Assembly (NCBI RefSeq): GCF_965638725.1
Contig: NC_134963.1
Span: 17,367,012 to 17,431,011 of the forward strand
Source of the DNA: Aptenodytes patagonicus
Lineage: Eukaryota; Chordata; Aves; Sphenisciformes; Spheniscidae
DNA: 64,000 bases
Direction of reading: 5' to 3'
How positions within the stretch are numbered: position 1 is the stretch's first letter; each line of letters opens with the position of its first letter. A model generated the notes under the pieces. It was not told where the DNA came from. It worked only from the letters and a program-made list of their open reading frames with translations, and searched no databases. Below are positions 48,378 to 60,639 of this stretch, piece by piece. The translations under genes were made by a program, and so were the position numbers.

Positions 48378-50550
48378 TCTTGGGATGCTTCCTTGGAGGA
48401 GTTTGGGGTTGCTACCCAGGATCTCAGGTCTCTAAATTTGAGGGAAAAGACTCCGGGAGATGCCCTGGAGGAATCTTGGGTGGACCCTGGAGGAGAGAGC
48501 TTTCTTAAAAGGAGAAAAAACATCCTGGGAAGCTTCCTTGGAGGAGTCTGGGGTTGCTCCCCGGGATCTCACGTCCCTAAAGTGGAAGGGAAAAGGCTCT
48601 GGGAGATGCCTGGGAGGAGTCTCGGGTGGATCCTGGAGGAGAGAGCTTTCTCAAAAGGAGAAAACACATCTTGGGAAGCTTCCTTGGAGGAGTCTGGGGT
48701 TGCTACCCGGGATCTCAGGTCCCTAAATTGAAAGCCAAGAGACACTGGGAGATGCCTGGGAGGAGTCTCGGGTGGATCCCGGAGCAGCTAGCCAGCTCCA
48801 AAGCAGATAAAGCATCTTGGGAAGCTTCCCTGGAGGAGTCTGGGGTTGGTACCCGGGATCTCAGGTCCCTAAAGCTGACGGGAAAAGACTCCGGGAGACG
48901 CCTGGGAGGAGTCTCGGGCGGATCCCGGGGCAGCTAGCGATCTCCAAAGCAGATAAAGCATCTTGGGAAGCTTCCTTGGAGGAGTCTGGGGTTGCTACCA
49001 GGGATCTCAGGTCCCTAAAGCTGACGGGAAAAGACTCTGGGAGATGCCTGGGAGGAGTCTTGGGCGGATCCCGGAGCAGCTAGCGATCTCCAAAGCAGAT
49101 AAAGCATCTTGGGAAGCTTCCCTGGAGGAGTCTGGGGTTGCTCCCCGGGATCTCAGGTCATTAAAAGGAAGGGAAAAGACTCCGGGAGATGCCTGGGAGG
49201 AGTCTCGGGTGGATCCTGGAGGAGAGAGCTTTCTCAAAAGGAGAAAAAACATCCCTGGAAGCTTCCTTGGAGGAGTCTGGGGTTGCTCCCAGTATCTCAG
49301 TTCATTAAAGGGAAGGGAAAAGACTCCGGGAGATGCCTGGGAGGAGTCTTGGGTGGACCCTGGAGGAGACAGCTTATGCAAAAAGTAAAAAATACCCCAG
49401 GAAGCTTCCTTGGAGGAGTCTGGGGTTGCTACCCGGGATCTCAGGTCCCTAAAGTGGAAGGGAAAAGACTCTGGGAGATGCCTGGGAGGAGTCTCGGGTG
49501 GATCCTGCAGGAGAGAGCTTTCTCAAAAGGAGAAAACACATCTTGGGAAGCTTCCTTGGAGGAGTCTGGGGTTGCTCCCCAGGATCTCAGGTCCCTAAAG
49601 TTGAGGGAAAGGGCTCTGGGAGATGCCTGGGAGGAGTCTCGGGTGGATCCTGGAGGAGAGAGCTTTCTCAAAAGGAGAAAAAACATCCCGAGAAGCTTCC
49701 TTGGAGGAGTCTGGGGTTGCTACCTGGGGTCTCAGGTCTCTAAATTGAAAGCGAAGAGACTCTGGGATATGCCTGGGAGGAGTCTCGGGTGGATCCTGGA
49801 GGAGAGAGCTTTCTCAAAATGAGAAAAAACATCCTGGGAAGCTTCCTTGGAGGAGTCTGGGGTTGCTACCTGGGATCTCAGGTCACTAACGCTGTGGGGA
49901 AAAGATTCTGGGAGATGCCTGGGAGGAGTCTCGGACTCTTCCTGGAGCAGCTAGGAATCTCCAAAGCAGATAAAGCATCTTGGGAAGCTTCCCTGGAGGA
50001 GTCTGGGGTTGCTACCCAGGATCTCAGGTCCCTAAAGCTGACGGGAAAAGACTCCGGGAGACGCCTAGGAGGAGTCTCGGGCGCATGCTGGAGCAGCTAG
50101 CGAACTCCAAAGCAGATAAAGCATCCCGGGAAGCTTCCTTGGAGGAGTCTGGGGTTGCTACCCAGGATCTCAGGTCTCTAAATTTGAGGGAAAAGGCTCT
50201 GGGAGATGCCTGGGAGGAGTCTCGGGTGGGTCCCGGAGCAGCTAGCCAGCTCCAAAGCAGATAGAGCATACTGGGAAGCTTCCTTGGAGGAGTCTGGGGT
50301 TGCTACCTGGGGTCTCAGGTCTGTAAATATGAGGGAAAAGACTCCGGGAGATGCCCTGGAGGAATCTTGGGTGGACCCTGGAGGAGAGAGCTTTCTTAAA
50401 AGGAGAAAAAATATCCCTGGAAGCTTCCTTGGAGGAGTCTGGGGTTGCTCCCAGTATCTCAGTTCATTAAAGGGAAGGGAAAAGACTCCGGGAGATGCCT
50501 GGGAGGAGTCTTGGGTGGATCCTGGAGGAGACAGCTTATGCAAAAAGTAA
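47319..50550 (+). repeat. Internal duplication at 2,470-bp offset (about 17 monomers)
   Basis: The series of monomers from 47319 recurs from 49789 (47319 to 49789, 47510 to 49980, 47736 to 50206 and 47975 to 50445). Part of it recurs again 1,453 bp (10 monomers) later at 51433. Confidence 0.8.
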
Positions 50551-51194
50551 AAAATACCCCAGGAAGCTTCCTTGGAGGAGTCTGGGGTTGCTACCCGGGA
50601 TCTCAGGTCCCTAAAGTGGAAGGGAAAAGACTCTGGGAGATGCCTGGGAGAAGTCTCGGGCGGATCCCGGAGCAGCTAGCCAGCTCCAAAGCAGATAAAG
50701 CATCCTGGGAAGCTTCCTTGAAGGAGTCTGGGCTTGCTACCAGGGACCTTAGGTCCCTAAAGCTGACGGGAAAAGACTCTGGGAGATGCCTGGGAGGAGT
50801 CTTGGGTGGATCCTGGAGGAGAGAGCTTTCTCAAAAGGAGAAAAAACATCCTGGGAAGCTTCCTTGGAGGAGTCTGGGGTTGCTCCCTGAAATATCAGCT
50901 CCTTAAATTGAAAGCCAAGAGACTCTGGGATATGCCTGGGAGGAGTCTCGGGTGGATCCTGGAGGAGAGAGCTTTCTCAAAAGGAGAAAAAACATCACGG
51001 GAAGCTTGCTTGGAGGAGTCTGGGGTTGCTACCTGGGATCTCAGGTCATTAACGCTGTGGGCAAAAGATTCTGGGAGATGCCTGGGAGGAGTCTCGGACT
51101 GTTCCTGGAGCAGCTAGGAATCTCCAAAGCAGATAAAGCATCTTGGGAAGCTTCCCTGGAGGAGTCTGGGGTTGCTACCCGGGATCTCAGGTCC

Positions 51195-54100
51195 CTAATG
51201 CCGAGGGAAAAGACTCCGGCAGATGCCTTGGAGGAGTCTTGGGTGGAACCCGGAGTAGCTAGCGATCTCCAAAGCAGATAAAGCATCTTTGGAAGCTCCC
51301 TTGGAGGAGTCTGTGGTTGCTACCCGGGATCTCAGGTCCCTAATGCCGAGGGAAAAGACTCTGGGAGATGCCTGGGAGGAGTGTTCGGCGGATCCCGGAG
51401 CAGCTAGCGATCTCCAAAGCAGATAAAGCATCTTGGGAAGCTTCCTTGGAGGAGTCTGGGGTTGCTACCCAGGATCTCAGGTCCCTAAAGCTGACGGGAA
51501 AAGACTCCGGGAGACGCCTAGGAGGAGTCTCGGGCGCATGCTGGAGCAGCTAGCGAACTCCAAAGCAGATAAAGCATCCCGGGAAGCTTCCTTGGAGGAG
51601 TCTGGGGTTGCTACCCAGGATCTCAGGTCTCTAAATTTGAGGGAAAAGGCTCTGGGAGATGCCTGGGAGGAGTCTCGGGTGGGTCCCGGAGCAGCTAGCC
51701 AGCTCCAAAGCAGATAGAGCATCCCGGGAAGCTTCCTTGGAGGAGTCTGGGGTTGCTACCTGGGATCTCAGGTCTGTAAATTTGAGTGAAAAGACTCCGG
51801 GAGATGCCTGGGAGGAGTCTCGGGTGGATCCTGGAGGAGAGATCTTTCTCAAAAGGAGAAAAAACATCCCGGGAAGCTTCCTTGGAGGAGTTTGGGGTTG
51901 CTACCCAGGATCTCAGGTCTCTAAATTTGAGGGAAAAGACTCCGGGAGATGCCCTGGAGGAATCTTGGGTGGACCCTGGAGGAGAGAGCTTTCTTAAAAG
52001 GAGAAAAAATATCCCAGGAATCTTCCTTGGAGGAGTCTGGGGTTGCTCCCTGAGATATCAGCTCCTTAAATTGAAAGCCAGGAGACTCTGGGATACGCCT
52101 GGGAGGAGTCTCGGGTGGATCCTGGAGGAGAGAGCTTTCTCAAAAGGAGAAAAAACATCCTGGGAAGCTTCCTTGGAGGAGTCTGGGGTTGCTCCCCGGG
52201 ATCTCAGGTCCCTAAAGTGGAAGGGAAAAGGCTCTGGGAGATGCCTGGGAGGAGTCTCGGGTGGATCCTGGAGGAGACAGCTTTCTCAAAAGGAGAAAAA
52301 CATCCTGGGAAGCTTCCTTGGAGGAGTCTGGGGTTGCTACCAGGGATCTCAAGCCCCTAAAGCTGACGGGAAAAGACTCCGGGAGACGCCTGGGAGGAGT
52401 CTTGGGTGGATCCCGGAGCAGGTAGCCAGCTCCAAAGCAGACAGAGCATCCCGGGAAGCTTCCTTGGAGGAGTCTGGGGTTGCTACCCAGGATCTCAGGT
52501 CTCTAAATTTGAGGGAAAAGGCTCTGGGAGATGCCTGGGAGGAATCTCAGTTGGATCCTGGAGGAGAGAGCTTTCTCAAAAGGAGAAAAAACATTCCGGG
52601 AAGCTTCCTTGGAGGAGTCTGGGTTTGCTCCCTGAGATATCAGCTCCTTAAATTGAAAGCCAAGAGACTCTGGGATATGCCTGGGTGGAGTCTCGGGTGG
52701 ATACTGGAGGAGAGAGCTTTCTCAAAAGCAGAAAAAACATCCTGGGAAGCTGCCTTCGAGGAGTCTGGGGTTGCTCCCCGGGATCTCAGGTCCCGAAATT
52801 GAAAGCCAAAAGACGCCGGGAGATGCCTGGGAGGAGTCTCGGGTGGATCCTGGAGGAGAGAGCTTTCTCAAAAGGAGAAAACACATTTTGGGAAGCTTCC
52901 TTGGAGGAGTCTGGGGTTGCTACCCGGGATCTCAGGTCCCTCAAGTTGAGGGAAAAGACTCTGGGAGGCGCCTGGGAGGAGTCTCGGGCGGATCCCGGAG
53001 CAGCTAGCCAGCTCCAAAGCAGATGAAGGATCTTGGGAAGCTTCCCTGGAGGAGTCTGGGGTTGGTACCAGGGATCTCAGGTTCGTAAAGTTGAGGGAAA
53101 AGACTCCGGGAGATGCCTGGGAGGAGTCTTGGGTGGACCCTGGAGGAGACAGCTTATGCAAAAAGTAAAAAACATCCCAGGAAGCTTCCTTGGAGGAGTC
53201 TGGGGTTGCTCCCTGAGATATCAGCTCCTTAAATTTAAAGCCAAGAGACCCTGGGATATGCCTGGGAGCAGTCTCGGGTGGATCCTGGAGGAGAGAGCTT
53301 TCTTAAAAGGAGAAAAAACATCCCGGGAAGCTTCCTTGGAGGAGTCTGGGGTTGCTACCCGGGATCTCAGGTCCCTAAATTGAAAGTCAAAAGACACTGG
53401 GAGATGCCTGGGAGGAGACTCGGATGGATCCCGGAGCAGCTAGCCAGCTCCAAAGCAGATAAAGCATCCCGGGAAGCTTCCTTGGAGGAGTCTGGGGTTG
53501 CTACCCAGGATCTGAGGTCATTAAAGGGAAGGGAAGAGACTCTGGGAGATGCCTGGGAGGAGTCTCGGGTGGATCCTGGAGGAGAGAGCTTTCTGAAAAG
53601 GAGAAAAAACATCCCGGGAAGCTTCCTTGGAGGAGTCTGGGGTTGCTCCCCGGGATCTCAGGTCCCTCAAGTTGAGGGAAAAGACTCTGGGAGATGCCTG
53701 GGAGGAGTCTTGGGTGGACCCTGGAGGAGACAGCTTATGCAAAAAGTAAAAAATACCTCAGGAAGCTTCCTTGGAGGACTCTGGGGTTGCTACCCGGGAT
53801 CTCAGATCCCTAAAGTTGAGGGAAAAGACTCTGGGGGATGCCTGGGAGGAGTGCCGGGTGGATCCCGGAGCAGCTAGCCAGCTCCAAAGCAGATAAAGCA
53901 TCTTGGGAAGCTTCCTTGGAGGAGTCTGGGGTTGCTCCCCGGGATCTCAGGTCTCTAGAGCTTAGGGGAAAAGACTCTGGGAGATGCCTGGGAGGAGTCT
54001 CGGGTGGATCCTGGAGAAGAGAGCTTTCTCAAAAGGAGAAAAAACATCCCAGGAAGCTTCCTTGGAGGAGTCTGGGGTTGCTACCCAGGATCTCAGGTCC

Positions 54101-57100
54101 CTAATGCCGAGGGAAAAGACTCCGGCAGATGCCTTGGAGGAGTCTTGGGTGGAACCCGGAGTAGCTAGCGATCTCCAAAGCAGATAAAGCATCTTTGGAA
54201 GCTCCCTTGGAGGAGTCTGTGGTTGCTACCCGGGATCTCAGGTCCCTAATGCCGAGGGAAAAGACTCTGGGAGATGCCTGGGAGGAGTGTTCGGCGGATC
54301 CCGGAGCAGCTAGCGATCTCCAAAGCAGATAAAGCATCTTGGGAAGCTTCCTTGGAGGAGTCTGGGGTTGCTACCCAGGATCTCAGGTCCCTAAAGCTGA
54401 CGGGAAAAGACTCCGGGAGACGCCTAGGAGGAGTCTCGGGCGCATGCTGGAGCAGCTAGCGAACTCCAAAGCAGATAAAGCATCCCGGGAAGCTTCCTTG
54501 GAGGAGTCTGGGGTTGCTACCCAGGATCTCAGGTCTCTAAATTTGAGGGAAAAGGCTCTGGGAGATGCCTGGGAGGAGTCTCGGGTGGGTCCCGGAGCAG
54601 CTAGCCAGCTCCAAAGCAGATAGAGCATACTGGGAAGCTTCCTTGGAGGAGTCTGGGGTTGCTACCTGGGATCTCAGGTCTGTAAATTTGAGTGAAAAGA
54701 CTCCGGGAGATGCCTGGGAGGAGTCTCGGGTGGATCCTGGAGGAGAGATCTTTCTCAAAAGGAGAAAAAACATCCCGGGAAGCTTCCTTGGAGGAGTTTG
54801 GGGTTGCTACCCAGGATCTCAGGTCTCTAAATTTGAGGGAAAAGACTCCGGGAGATGCCCTGGAGGAATCTTGGGTGGACCCTGGAGGAGAGAGCTTTCT
54901 TAAAAGGAGAAAAAATATCCCAGGAATCTTCCTTGGAGGAGTCTGGGGTTGCTCCCTGAGATATCAGCTCCTTAAATTGAAAGCCAGGAGACTCTGGGAT
55001 ACGCCTGGGAGGAGTCTCGGGTGGATCCTGGAGGAGAGAGCTTTCTCAAAAGGAGAAAAAACATCCTGGGAAGCTTCCTTGGAGGAGTCTGGGGTTGCTC
55101 CCCGGGATCTCAGGTCCCTAAAGTGGAAGGGAAAAGGCTCTGGGAGATGCCTGGGAGGAGTCTCGGGTGGATCCTGGAGGAGAGAGCTTTCTCAAAAGGA
55201 GAAAACACATCTTGTGAAGCTTCCTTGGAGGAGTCTGGGGTTGCTACCCGGGATCTCAGTCCCTAAAGTTGAGGGAAAAGGCTCTGGGAGATGCCTGGGA
55301 GGAGTCTCGGGTGGATCCCGGAGCAGCTAGCCAGCTTCAAAGCAGATAAAGTATCTTGGGAAGCTTCCCTGGAGGAGTCTGGGGTTGCTACCAGGGATCT
55401 CAGGTCCCTAAAGCTGACGGGAAAAGACTCTGGGAGATGCCTGGGAGGAGTCTTGGGTGGATCCCGGAGCAGGTAGCCAGCTCCAAAGCAGACAGAGCAT
55501 CCCGGGAAGCTTCCTTGGAGGAGTCTGGGGTTGCTCCCCGGGATCTCAGGTCTATAAATTTGAGGGAAAAGACTCCGGGGGATGCCTGGGAGGAGTCTTG
55601 CGTGGACCCTGGAGGAGACAGCTTATGCAAAGAGTAAAAAATACCCCAGGAAGCTTCCTTGGAGGAGTCTGGGGTCGCTCCCTGAGATATCAGCTCCTTA
55701 AATTGAAAGCCAAAAGACTCTGGCAGATGCCTGGGAGGAGTCTCGGGTGGATCCTGGAGGAGACAGCTTTCTCAAAAGGAGAAAAACATCCTGGGAAGCT
55801 TCCTTGGAGGAGTCTGGGGTTGCTCCCTGAGATATCAGCTCCTTAAATTTAAAGCCAAGAGACCCTGGGATATGCCTGGGAGCAGTCTCGGGTGGATCCT
55901 GGAGGAGAGAGCTTTCTTAAAAGGAGAAAAAACATCCCGGGAAGCTTCCTTGGAGGAGTCTGGGGTTGCTACCCGGGATCTCAGGTCCCTAAATTGAAAG
56001 TCAAAAGACACTGGGAGATGCCTGGGAGGAGACTCGGATGGATCCCGGAGCAGCTAGCCAGCTCCAAAGCAGATAAAGCATCCCGGGAAGCTTCCTTGGA
56101 GGAGTCTGGGGTTGCTACCCAGGATCTGAGGTCATTAAAGGGAAGGGAAGAGACTCTGGGAGATGCCTGGGAGGAGTCTCGGGTGGATCCTGGAGGAGAG
56201 AGCTTTCTGAAAAGGAGAAAAAACATCCCGGGAAGCTTCCTTGGAGGAGTCTGGGGTTGCTCCCCGGGATCTCAGGTCCCTCAAGTTGAGGGAAAAGACT
56301 CTGGGAGATGCCTGGGAGGAGTCTTGGGTGGACCCTGGAGGAGACAGCTTATGCAAAAAGTAAAAAATACCTCAGGAAGCTTCCTTGGAGGACTCTGGGG
56401 TTGCTACCCGGGATCTCAGATCCCTAAAGTTGAGGGAAAAGACTCTGGGGGATGCCTGGGAGGAGTGCCGGGTGGATCCCGGAGCAGCTAGCCAGCTCCA
56501 AAGCAGATAAAGCATCTTGGGAAGCTTCCTTGGAGGAGTCTGGGGTTGCTCCCCGGGATCTCAGGTCTCTAGAGCTTAGGGGAAAAGACTCTGGGAGATG
56601 CCTGGGAGGAGTCTCGGGTGGATCCTGGAGGAGAGAGCTTTCTCAAAAGGAGAAAAAACATCCCAGGAAGCTTCCTTGGAGGAGTCTGGGGTTGCTACCC
56701 AGGATCTCAGGTCCCTAATGCCGAGGGAAAAGACTCCGGCAGATGCCTTGGAGGAGTCTTGGGTGGAACCCGGAGTAGCTAGCGATCTCCAAAGCAGATA
56801 AAGCATCTTTGGAAGCTCCCTTGGAGGAGTCTGTGGTTGCTACCCGGGATCTCAGGTCCCTAATGCCGAGGGAAAAGACTCTGGGAGATGCCTGGGAGGA
56901 GTGTTCGGCGGATCCCGGAGCAGCTAGCGATCTCCAAAGCAGATAAAGCATCTTGGGAAGCTTCCTTGGAGGAGTCTGGGGTTGCTACCCAGGATCTCAG
57001 GTCCCTAAAGCTGACGGGAAAAGACTCCGGGAGACGCCTAGGAGGAGTCTCGGGCGCATGCTGGAGCAGCTAGCGAACTCCAAAGCAGATAAAGCATCCC

Positions 57101-60100
57101 GGGAAGCTTCCTTGGAGGAGTCTGGGGTTGCTACCCAGGATCTCAGGTCTCTAAATTTGAGGGAAAAGGCTCTGGGAGATGCCTGGGAGGAGTCTCGGGT
57201 GGGTCCCGGAGCAGCTAGCCAGCTCCAAAGCAGATAGAGCATACTGGGAAGCTTCCTTGGAGGAGTCTGGGGTTGCTACCTGGGATCTCAGGTCTGTAAA
57301 TTTGAGTGAAAAGACTCCGGGAGATGCCTGGGAGGAGTCTCGGGTGGATCCTGGAGGAGAGATCTTTCTCAAAAGGAGAAAAAACATCCCGGGAAGCTTC
57401 CTTGGAGGAGTTTGGGGTTGCTACCCAGGATCTCAGGTCTCTAAATTTGAGGGAAAAGACTCCGGGAGATGCCCTGGAGGAATCTTGGGTGGACCCTGGA
57501 GGAGAGAGCTTTCTTAAAAGGAGAAAAAATATCCCAGGAATCTTCCTTGGAGGAGTCTGGGGTTGCTCCCTGAGATATCAGCTCCTTAAATTGAAAGCCA
57601 GGAGACTCTGGGATATGCCTGGGAGGAGTCTCGGGTGGATCCTGGAGGAGAGAGCTTTCTCAAAAGGAGAAAAAACATCCTGGGAAGCTTCCTTGGAGGA
57701 GTCTGGGGTTGCTCCCCGGGATCTCAGGTCCCTAAAGTGGAAGGGAAAAGGCTCTGGGAGATGCCTGGGAGGAGTCTCGGGTGGATCCTAGAGGAGAGAG
57801 CTTTCTCAAAAGGAGAAAACACATCTTGTGAAGCTTCCTTGGAGGAGTCTGGGGTTGCTACCCGGGATCTCAGTCCCTAAAGTTGAGGGAAAAGGCTCTG
57901 GGAGATGCCTGGGAGGAGTCTCGGGTGGATCCCGGAGCAGCTAGCCAGCTTCAAAGCAGATAAAGTATCTTGGGAAGCTTCCCTGGAGGAGTCTGGGGTT
58001 GCTACCAGGGATCTCAGGTCCCTAAAGCTGACGGGAAAAGACTCTGGGAGATGCCTGGGAGGAGTCTTGGGTGGATCCCGGAGCAGGTAGCCAGCTCCAA
58101 AGCAGACAGAGCATCCCGGGAAGCTTCCTTGGAGGAGTCTGGGGTTGCTCCCCGGGATCTCAGGTCTATAAATTTGAGGGAAAAGACTCCGGGGGATGCC
58201 TGGGAGGAGTCTTGCGTGGACCCTGGAGGAGACAGCTTATGCAAAGAGTAAAAAATACCCCAGGAAGCTTCCTTGGAGGAGTCTGGGGTCGCTCCCTGAG
58301 ATATCAGCTCCTTAAATTGAAAGCCAAAAGACTCTGGCAGATGCCTGGGAGGAGTCTCGGGTGGATCCTGGAGGAGACAGCTTTCTCAAAAGGAGAAAAA
58401 CATCCTGGGAAGCTTCCTTGGAGGAGTCTGGGGTTGCTACCAGGGATCTCAAGCCCCTAAAGCTGACGGGAAAAGACTCCGGGAGACGCCTGGGAGGAGT
58501 CTTGGGTGGATCCCGGAGCAGGTAGCCAGCTCCAAAGCAGACAGAGCATCCCGGGAAGCTTCCTTGGAGGAGTCTGGGGTTGCTACCCAGGATCTCAGGT
58601 CTCTAAATTTGAGGGAAAAGGCTCTGGGAGATGCCTGGGAGGAATCTCAGTTGGATCCTGGAGGAGAGAGCTTTCTCAAAAGGAGAAAAAACATTCCGGG
58701 AAGCTTCCTTGGAGGAGTCTGGGTTTGCTCCCTGAGATATCAGCTCCTTAAATTGAAAGCCAAGAGACTCTGGGATATGCCTGGGTGGAGTCTCGGGTGG
58801 ATACTGGAGGAGAGAGCTTTCTGAAAAGCAGAAAAAACATCCTGGGAAGCTGCCTTCGAGGAGTCTGGGGTTGCTCCCCGGGATCTCAGGTCCCGAAATT
58901 GAAAGCCAAAAGACGCCGGGAGATGCCTGGGAGGAGTCTCGGGTGGATCCTGGAGGAGAGAGCTTTCTCAAAAGGAGAAAACACATTTTGGGAAGCTTCC
59001 TTGGAGGAGTCTGGGGTTGCTACCCGGGATCTCAGGTCCCTCAAGTTGAGGGAAAAGACTCTGGGAGGCGCCTGGGAGGAGTCTCGGGCGGATCCCGGAG
59101 CAGCTAGCCAGCTCCAAAGCAGATGAAGGATCTTGGGAAGCTTCCCTGGAGGAGTCTGGGGTTGGTACCAGGGATCTCAGGTTCGTAAAGTTGAGGGAAA
59201 AGACTCCGGGAGATGCCTGGGAGGAGTCTTGGGTGGACCCTGGAGGAGACAGCTTATGCAAAAAGTAAAAAACATCCCAGGAAGCTTCCTTGGAGGAGTC
59301 TGGGGTTGCTCCCTGAGATATCAGCTCCTTAAATTTAAAGCCAAGAGACCCTGGGATATGCCTGGGAGCAGTCTCGGGTGGATCCTGGAGGAGAGAGCTT
59401 TCTTAAAAGGAGAAAAAACATCCCGGGAAGCTTCCTTGGAGGAGTCTGGGGTTGCTACCCGGGATCTCAGGTCCCTAAATTGAAAGTCAAAAGACACTGG
59501 GAGATGCCTGGGAGGAGACTCGGATGGATCCCGGAGCAGCTAGCCAGCTCCAAAGCAGATAAAGCATCCCGGGAAGCTTCCTTGGAGGAGTCTGGGGTTG
59601 CTACCCAGGATCTGAGGTCATTAAAGGGAAGGGAAGAGACTCTGGGAGATGCCTGGGAGGAGTCTCGGGTGGATCCTGGAGGAGAGAGCTTTCTGAAAAG
59701 GAGAAAAAACATCCCGGGAAGCTTCCTTGGAGGAGTCTGGGGTTGCTACCCGGGATCTCAGGTCCCTCAAGTTGAGGGAAAAGACTCTGGGAGATGCCTG
59801 GGAGGAGTCTTGGGTGGACCCTGGAGGAGACAGCTTATGCAAAAAGTAAAAAATACCTCAGGAAGCTTCCTTGGAGGACTCTGGGGTTGCTACCCAGGAT
59901 CTCAGGTCTCTAAATTTGAGGGAAAAGACTCTGGGGGATGCCTGGGAGGAGTGCCGGGTGGATCCCGGAGCAGCTAGCCAGCTCCAAAGCAGATAAAGCA
60001 TCTTGGGAAGCTTCCTTGGAGGAGTCTGGGGTTGCTCCCCGGGATCTCAGGTCTCTAGAGCTTAGGGGAAAAGACTCTGGGAGATGCCTGGGAGGAGTCT

Positions 60101-60240
60101 CGGGTGGATCCTGGAGGAGAGAGCTTTCTCAAAAGGAGAAAAAACATCCCAGGAAGCTTCCTTGGAGGAGTCTGGGGTTGCTCCCCGGGATGTCAGGCCC
60201 CTAAAGCTGAGGGGAAAAGACTCCAGGAGATGACTGGCAG
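51195..60240 (+). repeat. Nested higher-order duplications at 2,906, 2,614 and 6,100 bp offsets
   Basis: The block starting near 51195 recurs at 54101 (+2,906, 20 monomers) and 56715 (+2,614, 18 monomers). The segment from 53278 recurs at 55892 (+2,614) and at 59378 (+6,100 from the first, 42 monomers). The 52406-54100 stretch recurs at 58506-60200 (+6,100). Copies differ at a few bases, for example ggagaagag at 54015 versus ggaggagag at 56629, so they are slightly older or partly homogenised. Confidence 0.85.
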
Positions 60241-60639
60241 GAGTCTCGGATGGAATCCGGAGCAGCTAGCGATCTCCAAAGCAGATAAAGGATCTTGGGA
60301 AGCTTCCGTGGAGAAGTCCGGGGTTGCTACCTGGGATCTCAGGCCCCTAAAGCTGACGGGAAAAGACTCCGGGAGATGCCTGGGACGAGTCTTGGGTGGA
60401 TCCCAGAGTACCTAGCCAGTTCCAAAGCAGATAAAGCATCCTGGGAATCTTCCTTGGAGGAGTCTGGGGTTGGTACCCGGGATCTCAGGTCCCTAAAGTC
60501 AAGGCGAAAAGACTCTGGGAGATGCCTGGGAGGAGTCTCGGGAGGATCCGGGAAGAGAGAGCTTTCTCAAAAGGAGAAAAAACATCCTGGGAAGCTTCCT
60601 TGGAGGAGTCTGGGGTTGCTCCCCGGGATCTCAGGTCCC

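Noticed and set aside
51786..52802. 338-residue open frame (and dozens of similar 60-240-residue frames) in the satellite array, reading like repeat proteins
   Set aside because: They are produced by tandem copies of a 145-146-bp unit whose B-type ends lack stops. The reading frame shifts every monomer, frames overlap on both strands, and there is no conserved start or splice context.
26430..60600. CENP-B box in the satellite
   Set aside because: I looked for the conserved TTCG...A..CGGG pattern and saw no convincing match in the consensus monomer.
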